64,000 nt of DNA from positions 1 through 64,000 of the forward strand of contig JAYMTJ010000020.1 in assembly GCA_036897525.1 (NCBI GenBank). Reading direction: 5' to 3'. The notes beneath the pieces are model-generated. The model was not told where the DNA came from. It saw nothing but the letters and a program-made list of their open reading frames with translations, and did not search any database. Positions 36,801 through 49,500 of this stretch are shown piece by piece; the stretch's first letter is position 1, and each line of letters opens with the position of its first letter. The translations under genes were made by a program, and so were the position numbers. The DNA is from Pelargonium x hortorum. Lineage: Eukaryota > Streptophyta > Magnoliopsida > Geraniales > Geraniaceae.

Positions 36801-39800
36801 ATGCTCTTGAATCAGCCCCCTCATACGGATGTAGGTAACAGGGTGGTGAAAGGGTGCTCCAGTAAGTAGCCACACATTTTCTACACTTATCGTCGGAACC
36901 TTGAGGAAAAGAATCTCCTTTTTGTAGTACAAATTCAAACTAAAGGAATTTTAACCCCTGGATCTCAACATTATTCTTTTTTAACTTCTTATACATGAGT
37001 TTAAAGCTCAATTCTAAATTCTCGTACTGACAAATCCTGCGGGCTTCTATAGATCCAAAACTCAATACGAGATCCTTTCAATTTTTTTAGCTCAAAACCA
37101 AAATTCACAGGGTTAAAGTTAAATAGAAACTTCTTTTTTGACCCCTATACTTGTATAAAAAGCGGCTGTTCTAACAAATTTAAAAAACTCTCTTAGTGCT
37201 TCGTGTTTTTTAGTAGCATACGGTTTAGACCCATTTTAGAGGGCTTCTTTGTCGAGTTTTAACCTTACCTTATATCCACCAGAGTTCCGCTATACCTTAT
37301 TGATCGAAATAGAAAAGTTTGTGCAAAAGCTAATAATGGATATATTTTGGTCTTGCTTTAGTGATATCCGTCGATATTTCAGTACCCGCGAGCTTGCTTA
37401 TCTCAATTAATTAGTGTTACTGTACTTTTAAGAAAACCAAAAAGAGAAAGACCTCATTAAGGAAAAAGACTATCTGCAAAGTGGGTTTCCGTTTCTTTGT
37501 GCCACTGGGAGAGCTCTACATATAACTTAAAAAGGACCTACTCTATATTCTTGGGTATTGGGAATAACTGACTAGATAGATAAATTACCGGCTCGACTAT
37601 ACCTTACTTGTGTGTTGTGCCTAAGCAAATCCAGAAGGACTATACAAAAAAAAATCTAATAGTGATAAAACTGCTCTCAACCTATTAAATATTAAATCTC
37701 GGCTCATCCCTGTTTGTGTGGCGTTGAACTTATAAAATAAAAAGAATCTGAGGTCTGTTTTCATTTCTCTTCACATGTCGTTACGTAACCTTTAGTAGAA
37801 CTTTATCTTTTGAAACTATTCCGCATATAGAGTGAGTAAAAAGTTCTTGCCCTTCAGTGCACAACATTGTATTAGCCTTGCACTACCGCCTTTCATATTA
37901 GGATAGGAGAATTCATTCCTTTTATTCAGTTGTTAGAGATTGCCCTTTTTAGGTACTTATATAGTGTTTATTAGAAAGGTTTTTACAGGAATCTCTTCTA
38001 AAGGAGAAACTTGGGGAGTATGTTAAATGCTAAGCAGCCAGAGTATGTCATTCATTTCAAGTTCAAGATATTATACGAGTTCCCTAGACGACCGTTTTTA
38101 TTCCAGTTATTATTATATTATTACCTTTTCTTGGGAAAGTCTTTTTTTTATAGTTGTGAGTTATTGCTCGGTCTCCTACCTAAAGGCGGTTTATTTCCTA
38201 CAGTATTTCATTGATTTTTTCATATACCCTTATAGAAGTGAACCTAGTAAGTAAAGATACTTTTTTATTGATTTACTATACTATTCTTTTAAAGGGCCCT
38301 CGTAGTTATACAATATCGTTGTTTTAATTTGAAATTTATGGTAAAGCGTCTCGCTTGGATGAATTGGATGAATAATAAGATTCGCGGAAGTTTGTTAACT
38401 AAAAATTGAGGTTTAGTAAGTAAATAGATAAAGTAATAAAAGTATCCTTATACGTTAATATTTAATGACTAGTTTCTTTCTTATGTCTTACTCCGGTTTA
38501 TAAGTACTTGGTACGGGTATGCTTATAAGTTAGTTAGGATGTATTACGAATTAGTTTCTTTTAAATACTATCAATCTATAATTTGAGGTAATAGACAGTT
38601 TTACCCTTTACTTTAGGATTATTTACTTCAAGTTTGAATCTCGGTTTTCTTTTGAACTTGCAGAAACTCCTCCGGTTATTTACTTTTAGAATTCCTTTTT
38701 AACTAGAACACAGGAAAGAGGCGTCTCATAAATTAAAAAGCGGGGTTGTCGGACGAGTAACCTCTTTTTTTGATTAATTAGATTAAAAGTATTCTGCTTC
38801 GGCAATAGTAAAAGTCAAAATCCACGGCTGTGCTTGGTCAGTGAATAGGGCATACCCTTTAGTTAAGGAAAGGAATAAAGAGTGCACACTGAAGAGTTAT
38901 CGACAGGAGTTCCAAAGCTAAAAAATATGACATATGAAGACAATTGTATTTTTTTTTAATGTGTCAACTTTGTCATATACTAAAAAAGCAGTTTCCCTTA
39001 TTTGATTTGTGTTTTGTTTTGCATACACTGTAAGTATTAAAAGATATTAAAAATTTATACAATTATTCTTTGTATTCAAATGGGTTGTGGACCACGGCTA
39101 TTATTATACTACTATATCTCGGAAAAGGGATACAAAAAATTTTCATGAACATTAGTTACTTCTGGGTTCTCCTACTTTGAAAAAAAAAAGGCCAATGCTT
39201 CAAGTTCGAAGTTACACTTGGAATATCTTAGCTTAGTAATTCTGAGGCTTATTTTCCTTTATAAGACTTACTTTTCAAATAAAATGACTGGAATCCCTAC
39301 ACTCTAAACCTTTCCTGAAAAGCTTTTTTACTGAGCGGGTTCTCTTTCGAAGTTAAAGACTCCGGCTTTTTCGATATCCACTAAAACTTTAACTTGAAGA
39401 TGAATAAGAGTTTTCGCTTGAATTCAGTGTGTCATATAACCCAGGCCTCGGTGTCTGCATAATGAGTTTTGGTCTCACTGTGGTGCCTAATGGTCGAGAA
39501 ACTATCAAGTAATGTAATATTAGGAATATTAATTATATAACAGAATCGAATATGCTTGCCTTAACTGCAGTTCCCCCGGGCGTGTACCCTACTGCTTTAG
39601 TAAACTGAGCTTTCCCGCAAAAAAGAAATCTTGCATCTTGAGTCTTTGTCCTGCCCTAAAAAAACTTAGAGAGTATGCTACTAAACGATATCCCAGTTTA
39701 TATAGTATTTCTGAATTCGGTAAAATCCTAGAAGACGAAACACATTTAGAGGTCTACATATAACAAAGTACTACGCCGAGGAGTAAGTCAAGTAAGATAT

Positions 39801-42800
39801 ATTACGATTGTTTAGTTTTGGAGATTACCTGCTATACACCAAAAGCAAAAGGGAGTCTTAGCCTAGTCAGGAAATACCTAAAGTGTACGCTCTATCAACT
39901 AAAAAAATGAAAATTATAAACTCCATTTCACAAAAACCAGAAATAACAGCCCTGTTACTTACATGAGTTCTAATAAGAAGTTTTTAATTCAATATACGGG
40001 TATTGTAGTTTAGATGTTTAGGATAGGATGTTATCTGGTAAACGAATAAAGAATTAAAGGGAAAGGTAGTGTTTCTATAACACTTATACAGTTTCGCCCT
40101 TTTTCTGAGATTACGGGTTCCCTGCGAGTATATTTTCATTAATAAGACTTCTCCTTTGGTACACCTAATAAACCTAATTGGCTTAGGAATAACCGTATAC
40201 TTTTTTGGTCTCTCAATAGCAAAGACATGCTTTTACAAGACTTTAGCTTTCGACCCCTCTCTTACTAAGTAAATTAGGAATACAATCCAGGCGAGTCCTT
40301 TTTTATTGAGTTTTCCCGTGCACTACACCTTCGAGCTTGACTTTTTCTTTTCTTTGAGTTTTTACTTATTATTAGATCCATTTTAGGAGGTACTTTTTCT
40401 TTGTGTAACTTGAGAGTTGATCTCGGGAAGGGGCTTTGAGAATATTAGTCTAAATTTCGTTAGTTAGTGTCAGGTCCCGGAAATTCTTCATCCTTATTTA
40501 GGTGTCTTGCGTAGTTATATAACTGGATTTGAACAGAAGTTGTTGTTTAGGAATGGATTAAAGCAAGGTTTTTGTGAACCGCCCTTGTTTATAAGTTGTT
40601 ATAGAACAGGAAAAGAAAAGGTAGCGTTACGTTAAAAATGAAAGCACTTTAAACAAGTTAATTTTAAGAAACTGTGGGTTCTTTAGTTAGATTGCCCTCT
40701 TTTTACTTATGAATATTTTCTCCCGGCTATTCTTTTAAAAGAGGAGTGGTTATATCCTCTCTTGAGGGCGCTTTTTATACTAACGTAAGAATTCCGAATT
40801 TTAGGCTTGGGCACGCAGAGATAGAAGAAGCTTTTGTGTGCCTCGGCGTTTTATACGACAAATAAAAGAAAAGATAACCTTAGGATCCTTTCTTAATAAT
40901 TTCTCTTTATATTTATAAGAGCTTCTTTAAATTAAGTTAAGCGTTTAAAACTAAAGCTTAGTGTTTTTTTACTCGTAGAGTTTACCTTGTATCGCAGGGA
41001 TATCTCTAAAGAGATTAAGTTAATAAGGAATAAACATTTTTAGTACTATAATAGTTTTTTTTATCCACTCACTCCCTTTGTCATATAGAATTCTTCATTT
41101 CATAAAGGGGAGAAGTATACATTTAAAGGAGTAATATCAAGACTCAAACCTCTGCCCGGGATTTTTTTGAGTTACTCTCAGAGAGTGGGTCCTTCAGAGC
41201 TTAAAATCGAAAAGGACATTAAATTCTAAACCCAACAATAAGTTCAAATTCTTTTTTTGTACCCGAGTTTCTGCAACCCGATCAGATGGCTAAATTTTCG
41301 AAGCACAAAACCCGTATTAACCAGGAAGCTTTCACTTCATTATTTTATTCTGACTTGACTTTAGTTAAAAAGGATGCTACCTTACCCACGCGATTCTCTA
41401 AAGGAAGGGAAGGGAGCCGGCCTTTCTTGGTATACTGAAATGTTTTGATTTATTTGCTTTGTATTTTAGTGGATACTAGACTAGATTGCTTCATTTTAGA
41501 TTAGAAAGAGAATCTTTATTGAGTCGCATAAACTTGATTTGCGGCAATTTCTGCTTTGTTATGTTAACCCGCGTAAGTACTCCAATCTTCTTTAGTCTAC
41601 TTACAGGGTGAATTTGTCCTCTTTTAGATTAAATATTATAGTGACATACTTCTTTCTTAAAAGCTTCTAATCAATCAATTACACAATCTGCCATAACGAA
41701 GGGCTCGGGCTATTCTCTAGTTGAAAACAAACAAACAAGTATGCTTAAAAGGGCTCCTAAAAACAGTGTTTTAAAGACAAATAAAGTTTTATGTATCCAG
41801 AATTGAGTGCTCCACAAAAAACGGTACCTACAGGGTCCCCTATTTATAAGAAAGTCAGAAACCTAGCTAAAGAAATAGAGATTCTCGTTCTTTGGAATTC
41901 TTCTTTATATAGTAATTAGTTTTTTTGTATTAATAAGACTTTTTTTTGACTTCAAAAGCGCCTTTTTATAATTTGTAATGTAGAAGTATGTATTACGCAG
42001 ACCCACCAGGCTTAACTTTATTTAACGAGTACCCGGTGTTCCAAAAAGGGGGTGTCTAGAGCCATTTTGTTGGGATTCATTTGACTAGTAACACTTAAAT
42101 AAAAAATCTAAACAGGAAGGCTATTCTAATACAGCACTCACACTTCTTGAAATCGAGAAAGCTTAACTTATCCAGACCTCCCCTGACCTGAAGCTTAAAC
42201 TTGTACAAAAGAGGGTTTGCTTTTCAAGAGACCCCTTATTCATACCGTAATATAAGACTAATTCTGAGCCGTGTATTACAGGAGCAGCATCTTTATCTAT
42301 CTTTGCTGTTAGTATGTTTTCGTGAGTCCTTTTTTCAATACAAGTTTATAAGTGTAGGGCCCTTTTTGTAAAAAAGACACAATAAGTAAATAACCCCCTG
42401 TTTTGATGGCAAGTCTTGTAGTAACCCTAAGATGTCCTTATAGAAGCCAGTGGAATCAGTCCAAGATTATACATCAAATTCAGAGGAGAGGACCTTAACT
42501 AAGTCGAGCCCATTAAAAAGGGGTTTTTGAAAGCTATAGAAAAAGAAAGAAAGAAATGCCAATCTTCTGTTTTTCATTCCAATGTCCTATATAATGTCTA
42601 TTTTATTTCAATCTAGAAATTTGACAAATCCTTACTTGATTTGCCTTTTCTAAGGTACGCATAATAGTTTTGTTCTTTAAATAATAAGGGAATCGCTCAG
42701 CTTTTGTGTTGTTCAACGCAGTTATAATGAAAAAATGCCAGCATTGACCCTTTCTAAAAAAAAAAAAAGAAATAGAAGCTGCTGATGGATCTTCAGTTAT

Positions 42801-44570
42801 AACGAGGACACTGCATACTTGTAAGGAAGCGCAGATAGAAAGGCTTAATTAGAAATAAAACATAACTTCATTTTTTCTTTTAGTTAAAAATGACCTTTTA
42901 CTCAAAATACGAGGAATTTCTAGGGAGGACCTAGCACTATAAGTTTAGTACGGACCCCCCAGTTCTCTCACTTTTGAGTATTCTTTTTAAACTATACAAT
43001 AGTACTTGTGACTCGTTATTCAGATTCGTGGTAAGTATAATTTCGAGGATTAAATTAATTAAAAACGAAATAGACTTCCTTTTCTGAATGAACGCTCTTA
43101 AAGCAGATAAGTAATAGGCCAGAGTTGTCAAAATTGAAAGCGGCTTCTATCTATAGCTATAGGAAAAGACTTCTCTCGCTCATGTTGAAAAGTTAAGTGG
43201 AGAGGCACAAAGTACCCTTGAAACGGAATTTGCCCCACTCTTAACCCAGGAAGTTTGAAAAATGTTTGTTTTATTGGCTCTATAGTTAAGGGATTTTTTA
43301 GAAGTTGTAACCCAACCCAGTATACTCTATTATTTACCTTAACTTAAAATAGAACTCTCTTCAAAAAATTTGTACATCTTAGCGCACCTGACTATGAGAT
43401 GAGGAACACTAGGAACTTGATAATTAACTCTTCGACGAAGCTGTACTCTCGAACTATCCGCAAAATTCTTTTGCAATTACAAACCCTTCGCTAAGACAGA
43501 ACAAAAAAAAACTAGATGGGACTTGTGAGATAAGGTCAAGGATAGAGAAGACTAAGAAAATAAAGCTAGAATATACCCTTTCAAAAGAGGCTGGCCACGT
43601 GGCAGATCCTTAAACTTTAAGTTTATACTTTAGACTATGTATGATTTAGACTTAATTTATAGTAACTTAGGAGAATACTCTTAGCTGAGTCAATATTTCT
43701 TGATTATATTATAAAAGCACTTAATTAAGTAAGCCTAGAAAGACTATTCTTATTCAGTTTTGTTTAAGATCTAAATTCGGCGGAAAAAAGTACACAGGCA
43801 AAGAAATAGCACCTTTACCTTTAAGCAAGGGTTTGAATAACACAGGAGTTTCGCAGGTTCGAGTTTGTTCTGGTCAAGCTTTTTTAATGTAGTGGTGAGA
43901 TATCATCGGTTCCTGGGTATAACAACTAGTTAAGAGAAGTTGGAAGTATTACGACTCAGATGCACAGACCTTGAAAATACATCGCAGCAAAGGCATGCCT
44001 TGTAATAAAAGCCAGGAATTTTTCTTATTTAACAAGGATAAATATGTCTGTTAAAAAAAGTAATGTAAAATGGTATAGAAACCCATAAGCGCTTTGGTTC
44101 AAAGTCAATATTATATTAATCTGTATACAACCACTAAGTTATAACCATCTTTTTAATTTAAATTAAATAAAGAGGAAGACTTTTTTTTATCTCATGTAAA
44201 AATTGAGTTTATTTAAAGAAACAAAATTGAACTCTGTATTTCGAGTTATGACAGATTTCAAGTTGCTGGAAACCCCTACATTTTTTTTTTTGAATTCTTC
44301 TGTCTGTAACAAAATAAAAGGAAGCAGCTCTGTTTATTGAACTAACATAAAAGTTTAGTATAGGCTTTCTATTAGAAAATTCTTTCCTTGTTTTTTGGAA
44401 TATGCTTTAGAGCGTCTAGTAGGAATTTCTGAATTTAAGATACGGTCGACAAAATGAAACCATTTTGTAACGGGGACTCTAATCCTATAAAAAAAACTAA
44501 AGCCCATTCATTATACTAAAACAGATACTGAGACATGAAGTACTTTCGGCTATCACATCACTTACTATCT
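27831..44570. other. long non-coding stretch, homopolymer-rich
   Basis: About 17 kb without a gene I can support. It is AT-rich with many runs of eight or more A or T, for example near 32.77, 32.95, 34.75, 36.13 and 39.18 kb. Smoother pyrimidine-rich patches sit near 28.9-29.4, 31.2-32.1 and 33.0-33.2 kb. A small palindrome, GTGACCCACGTCAC, lies near 32.45 kb. Open frames (77 codons or fewer) look like chance. Confidence 0.6.
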
Positions 44571-44645
44571 ATGAACGGGATTCGAACCTAGGATCGCTAC
44601 TTTCAAACAGACTTTGATTTACCGAATGCTAAAGTAGTCCGCGAA
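44566..44645 (-). pseudogene. possible tRNA-like remnant
   Basis: Read on the minus strand, CTAGGTTCGAATCCCG resembles a T-arm. The outer bases CTAT and ATAG could form the end of an acceptor stem about 80 nt apart. The T-stem pairs poorly, the D-arm lacks a clear GG, and no anticodon can be assigned with confidence. If it was a tRNA it is decayed. Confidence 0.25.
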
Positions 44646-45547
44646 TAGGGACCTACCAACAAACTACTTCGCGCCCTGTCAAAAAAAGTCTGCTTATCTA
44701 AGCTATTTTCTTTTCAAAATTCTTACGCCTTGGACCGAAGAAATTCATTGGAATATAAAGGTCGGTCTGCAACATTAATTAAAACAAACCTTTTCCTTAA
44801 GATTTTAACATGGTTTTTTTTTAGAATTATGAATATGTTTAGAGTCATTAAATTAAAGTAGGAGAGATTTCATTTAGGTCAACTAGCTCGGCCATATACT
44901 CATATTTGAGATTATTAATGCGATCCCCAGCGCATATCCTATAGTAAAGTAAAAGAAACATTCCTTTTTTTTGTCAATAGCAGCTTTGTAAGGATCTGTA
45001 TGAGACTTTGTTTAGATTTTTGCAAATAATGTTGGTTGAGAATTGCGCTTAGGAGTTTTGTTATCTAATCTAATTACGTACTGTACACTAAATTCAATAT
45101 TTAGATGGATCCACTTGGATGCTTTCCTAGTAACTGAAATTGGGCTTAGGGACTTAACACTACTCCCTTCTAACTCAAGTATATTTTTCTCGAGGTACCG
45201 CATTACTACGGGTTCTCTTTCTTTATTACGAGCATCCTACAGCACGGGGAACAAGAGCTATAAAGTAAAGCAGAGTAGAGCACCCTGAATCTTCGTAGTA
45301 AGAAAAGAGTTTCGAGAAATACCTTATATGAGTAGAAATTCCTTGTAAGTGGGTCCAAAATTATTAATATAGTCTAGGCTCTTGAATGGATTCGTGTACT
45401 AAATTAGGTTAACCCCTTATTCTTTTATTTTATCATAGCTCGGAAATATCTGGTTTATTAAATCCTCTTGGAACTTTGATATTTTATCTTAGGATCTCGG
45501 CATTCCCTTTTTTTAACTTATTGTAACGAGCTTTAAGTCAAGTTCTA

Positions 45548-45625
45548 CCTCCCAAAGGGTTCGAACCCGGGAATACAAATGAAGGATCTGCTTTAGCTAT
45601 AAAGTTATCTTGAATTCCGAGTTCA
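45548..45625 (-). pseudogene. possible tRNA 3' remnant
   Basis: Minus-strand CCCGGGTTCGAACCC followed by GGGAGGT looks like a tRNA T-arm and acceptor 3' strand, perhaps of a class II (Ser-like) tRNA. The upstream part has no matching acceptor 5' strand and no clear D-arm. Only two or three T-stem pairs form in the standard register. It is either a decayed tRNA or a palindromic coincidence. Confidence 0.25.
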
Positions 45626-45899
45626 GTCACACTTAGTTATTACTCAGTTTCATTCCTCCAATTTTGAAAATAATGAGTTAGGTCTTGTTCAGTCAAATTT
45701 ACCGTTAAGAAAAGCAACTCTTTACTACCTTTATAATTAGAATGAAACTTCAGGAATAAGATATTTGACATTTATTCAGTAGATTTTACCTTTTTTCACG
45801 TTAAGCTGTATATACATTTTTGGGCTTATAGAACATCAAGATTTTGACCTCACTAGAAGGTAATCTCTAAACTTTTTACTTACTCAGAAGAACTCCCCT

Positions 45900-46130
45900 A
45901 GCTATTCTATTACGTAACTCCAATACAATCGAATACAATCCAATACCTATCTATACAGTCTATACTGTATAATCAAAATACTATCTTATACTCCTAATAC
46001 TTATTACTATAATCTATAAATAACTTATATAGGATATACTAAGACTATAAGAATATAAATACAATAAAGAATACTTTAGATCGAATATAATATCTATAAC
46101 TATAATACCTCTATAATTACTATTACTCTA
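45900..46130. repeat. AT-rich tract with short direct repeats
   Basis: About 230 bp of nearly pure A/T with scattered C. It begins with CAATACAATC-type units repeated three times and contains the small palindrome TATACAG..CTGTATA (45952-45971). It leads directly into a pyrimidine-triplet patch (46.13-46.39 kb), the same order as after R1 at 57.5 and 63.6 kb. Confidence 0.55.
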
Positions 46131-46534
46131 TACGTCTGTCTATACAATCTGCCAGGGAATACTACTCCTATACTAGCAGGTTTTCTAATTCCCTTGTTCC
46201 TCCTCTTCTGGTTAGTGCTACTCCTGATACAGCTCCTACTCCTTCTCTGGCTCGTACAGCTACCGCTACAGGTACTACTACTAGGGTTATGGCTCATGCT
46301 TGGGGTCATACACCTTCTCTAGTGACTGCTCTAGCTGCTTGGACAGGGCTTGCTCTAGCTTCTCTTTCTCGGACAGGTCTCGGACTGGTACTGAAACAAA
46401 GTAACAAGAAGATGAAGTTTCCCTATTTAAGGAACAGCTGCTTTAAGACTGCCCTACTTGCGTGTTCTGAACCATTGAAATATCTACTTGATACTCTAAA
46501 TTCTTTTAGGGCCTATGCTTCGCAATTCCTATAG
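46106..46534 (+). other. unusual Ser/Thr/Ala-rich open frame in R2 patch
   Basis: A frame of 142 sense codons stays open here. The first ATG is only at 46289 (81 codons, MAHAWGHTP). Codons are mostly of NCT and CTN type, giving a Thr/Ala/Ser/Pro/Leu-rich product (ATPDTAPTPSLARTATATG). The opposite strand is also open over much of it. A triplet-periodic pyrimidine repeat would produce this without coding, and I prefer that reading. No homologue is recognised. A similar APTPTPTKRK stretch occurs at the right edge of the window. Confidence 0.3.
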
Positions 46535-49500
46535 CTGTCATTAGGGCAAAAGCGGTACTAAAAGTGTATTTAGAGTAAAGGGGAGGGGGCCCTTACTTAA
46601 GTACCTGTTGAATATTATCTTACTAAAGTATTCCAGAGCAAGGAAAGAATATGCTAGAGGTGCGCCCCATAATAAAAAAACATATATAGTTTAGTTTAGA
46701 GTTTCTCCTTTAATATTAAGGAAATACAAGCAAATCCGTCGGCCAGGTCTTGTCTTAGTCACGGCTTGTATACGTATGTTAAACTTAAAAAAACTTTGTA
46801 TAGAATGAAAGAATTAGTAGTGCGTTTACTATAGCAGTGTAATAAACCTATCGAACTTCCTAAAAGATTTCCTTAGCGGCTGTCCCATGGAGAAATTGAG
46901 TCCTTTCTTCACTTGAAAGTAGTTACTTTTAGAGATTTAGTATTGAAGCTTTCTATATTGCATATTGTCTACTAGCTTAGTAAAACCCTTATGGATGTGT
47001 TAACTTAGTAGTCATAGAAAAAAAGACAGTTTATAATATATAGCAGTAAGAAATGTCAGTTAAATACTTATCCGGTTCCACAAATAGAGTTACCCAGGAT
47101 AAAACTACAAGAAAATGTTAATGTTGGTGCCAAGGAAGCCTCATTCATTTTTAGGAGAATTGAAAATTGTAATTTAAAGAAAAGTACTTTATAACCTCTT
47201 ATCTTATATTTACCAGCCTTGTATATATAATATATACTAGATTGAGTAACAAGACTAAGCTTAGAATGAGAATAACACACTCTTATACTGGTTTAGGATA
47301 GGAGTAACTAACTCTGTTCAAATTAAGAGGAGCCCTTAGGTCTATATGGAGACACTTTGTCTTTTAATATTGTAAGCCCGTGGAATGCCTGCGTTGACTC
47401 AAAACCCCTGCGGAGGATCCCAGATAGTACAGGAATAGTTAAGAGAGGGATTCTTGATCTCGGCTCTTTAGTAAAATTTATGCTTAGATTACTGCTTTCT
47501 AGCGGAATATTGGAAAATATTATATTAAGAAGGGGCTTGCTTAAAATTAAAAGAAAAAAGTTTTCGGGAGAGTTCCCAGGGTATTGTCCTTAGAAGTTAG
47601 CTGCTTAACGAGACAGGGAATGTAGAAAGAGTCAAAAGAGGCAAGCTTTAGCTTGGAATTTATAACAGGTGTTAGAATCTAAGGAATTTTGTAATAAAGA
47701 TAAAGATAAGTCAATTATGGAAATAAGGAAAGAGATAGATTTATTTATATAGTCTGTCAGATTAGTCTTATGCGATTAGAACCTTTTACGGCAGCCCTAA
47801 GAGTCTATTGCTAAGATTCTCTGGAAGGTAGTATGGAGAAGGCTTTTCTTATTTCTTATATAGTATGGGGTTAGAGCTCGTGTATTTTGTCTTAGTAGCT
47901 CCTGATAATTTTAAGGGATACCCAAGTCAAATCTTTATCCTTATAATAGACATTCTTTTCGTTAAATGTACAAACAGGCATACCCTAACTCGCGAGATTC
48001 TATCTAAATATAAATCCAGTACAAGCAGAAGTAAAGCCCTCTTTCTTTTTAGGATACTCTATAATGAATGCATAGAATTGCTTTGTCAAGCCTAAAAAGA
48101 ATTCCAACTTCTTGAAGAGAACGGCTTGTCCCTATAAAATTCTTATATTACTGAACCTTTCATTTTGGTTACTTCATATAAAGAGCTCCCTTTATATAGA
48201 CTCTTAAAGAATTCTAAACTAAATCTATGGATGTTCTTGATTTTCCAACAGGGTTAACTCCTAAGGAGTACTCTTTACTGAAATCTGCTTATTTTTCATT
48301 TTGATTGCAGTTAAGCTAGTAGTATTTTTACTCTATGTCTTTGTCTTTCCAGATTCCCGTCAAATCTTGCTGTAAAAAAAAAATGTGCTTTTTTATTCGC
48401 GCTAACCTAACCTTAAGGTTTATTGCCTTTTTACTGAATCGCTCCACAAACAGAACACCCGCCTATCACTCACTGTATGAAAGCAAAGCTCTAAACGCTC
48501 CTAAATTAGCACACGCCACTTTCTTTTTACTCTAAGTTTGGCTTATTCCAATAAGTCAATTTCTATTTCTAGTTTATGTAGGTAGGGTCCCGGTCTCTAT
48601 CTACTGAAACTTAAGTTTAATAAAATACTATATGCATGCTGGGGAAGCCCTAGGGATTTCTAATCATAGCATAGAGAGATTTTGCTTTTGTATGCTTGTC
48701 TTGTTACACCTAATTGACAATTTCGGAGATTACTAAACGTATAATTACACCTTATCCGATAGTTCAAAACTTTGTAGTCTTATAGATATTCTACTAAGTC
48801 ACATAAGTACTTTGAATCCCTCTCTGGGAAGTCCCTTAATTAAATAGGGGGATTGAATCGAGGTATTTTCTGGTTTGTGTTTTAGATTTCCGGAACTAAA
48901 CTTATATCTAGTGAGGCCTCTCCCTTATTCTAATTGAACCTTAACTATCTAGCTGCTAAATTAGAGCTTTTCTTCTATAACAACGGATATAAATTGGGAC
49001 TTATTGATTGAACCCTAGGAAAGGGGGAAAGTTTCCTCCTACAAAGTGCCTTATGAAATTGTTTTCTTTGAGTTCCCTTTTATAAAAAAGTATATATTTT
49101 TCTTTGCGCCCTGTAAAGTCTTTCCTTTTGCAGGAGCATGCACTTTTAACAGAGCTCAAAAGACGGGTATGCAAGCAAGAAATACCAAAATCAATAAAGT
49201 AAATTAAATTGCAAGATTCTTTCAAAGGGGGTTCTAGTAAATCTCGCATAAATTTTTATAGTTATTCACTACTGGGAGGGCTTTAATGAAAAGTCGAGTA
49301 ATATCCTTAATCTGTTCCCTCTGATATTCGAAGAGCCCCTTTGAATTGAAGCAATCCATCAAGAATCCTGTTTTTGCAAAAAAACCTTTCCTCAATTTTG
49401 GTTGAATTTCCGTAACTAACAAAAGTATAGAATTTCTAGAGAAGAACTGCAAGCTTTTTACAAGGGGCTGTGTAATTTAAAATTAAAGAAAAAAGAAAAT

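Noticed and set aside
38011-38254. Two overlapping Phe/Tyr-rich plus-strand frames
   Set aside because: Both are products of T-rich sequence in different registers; no conserved motif.
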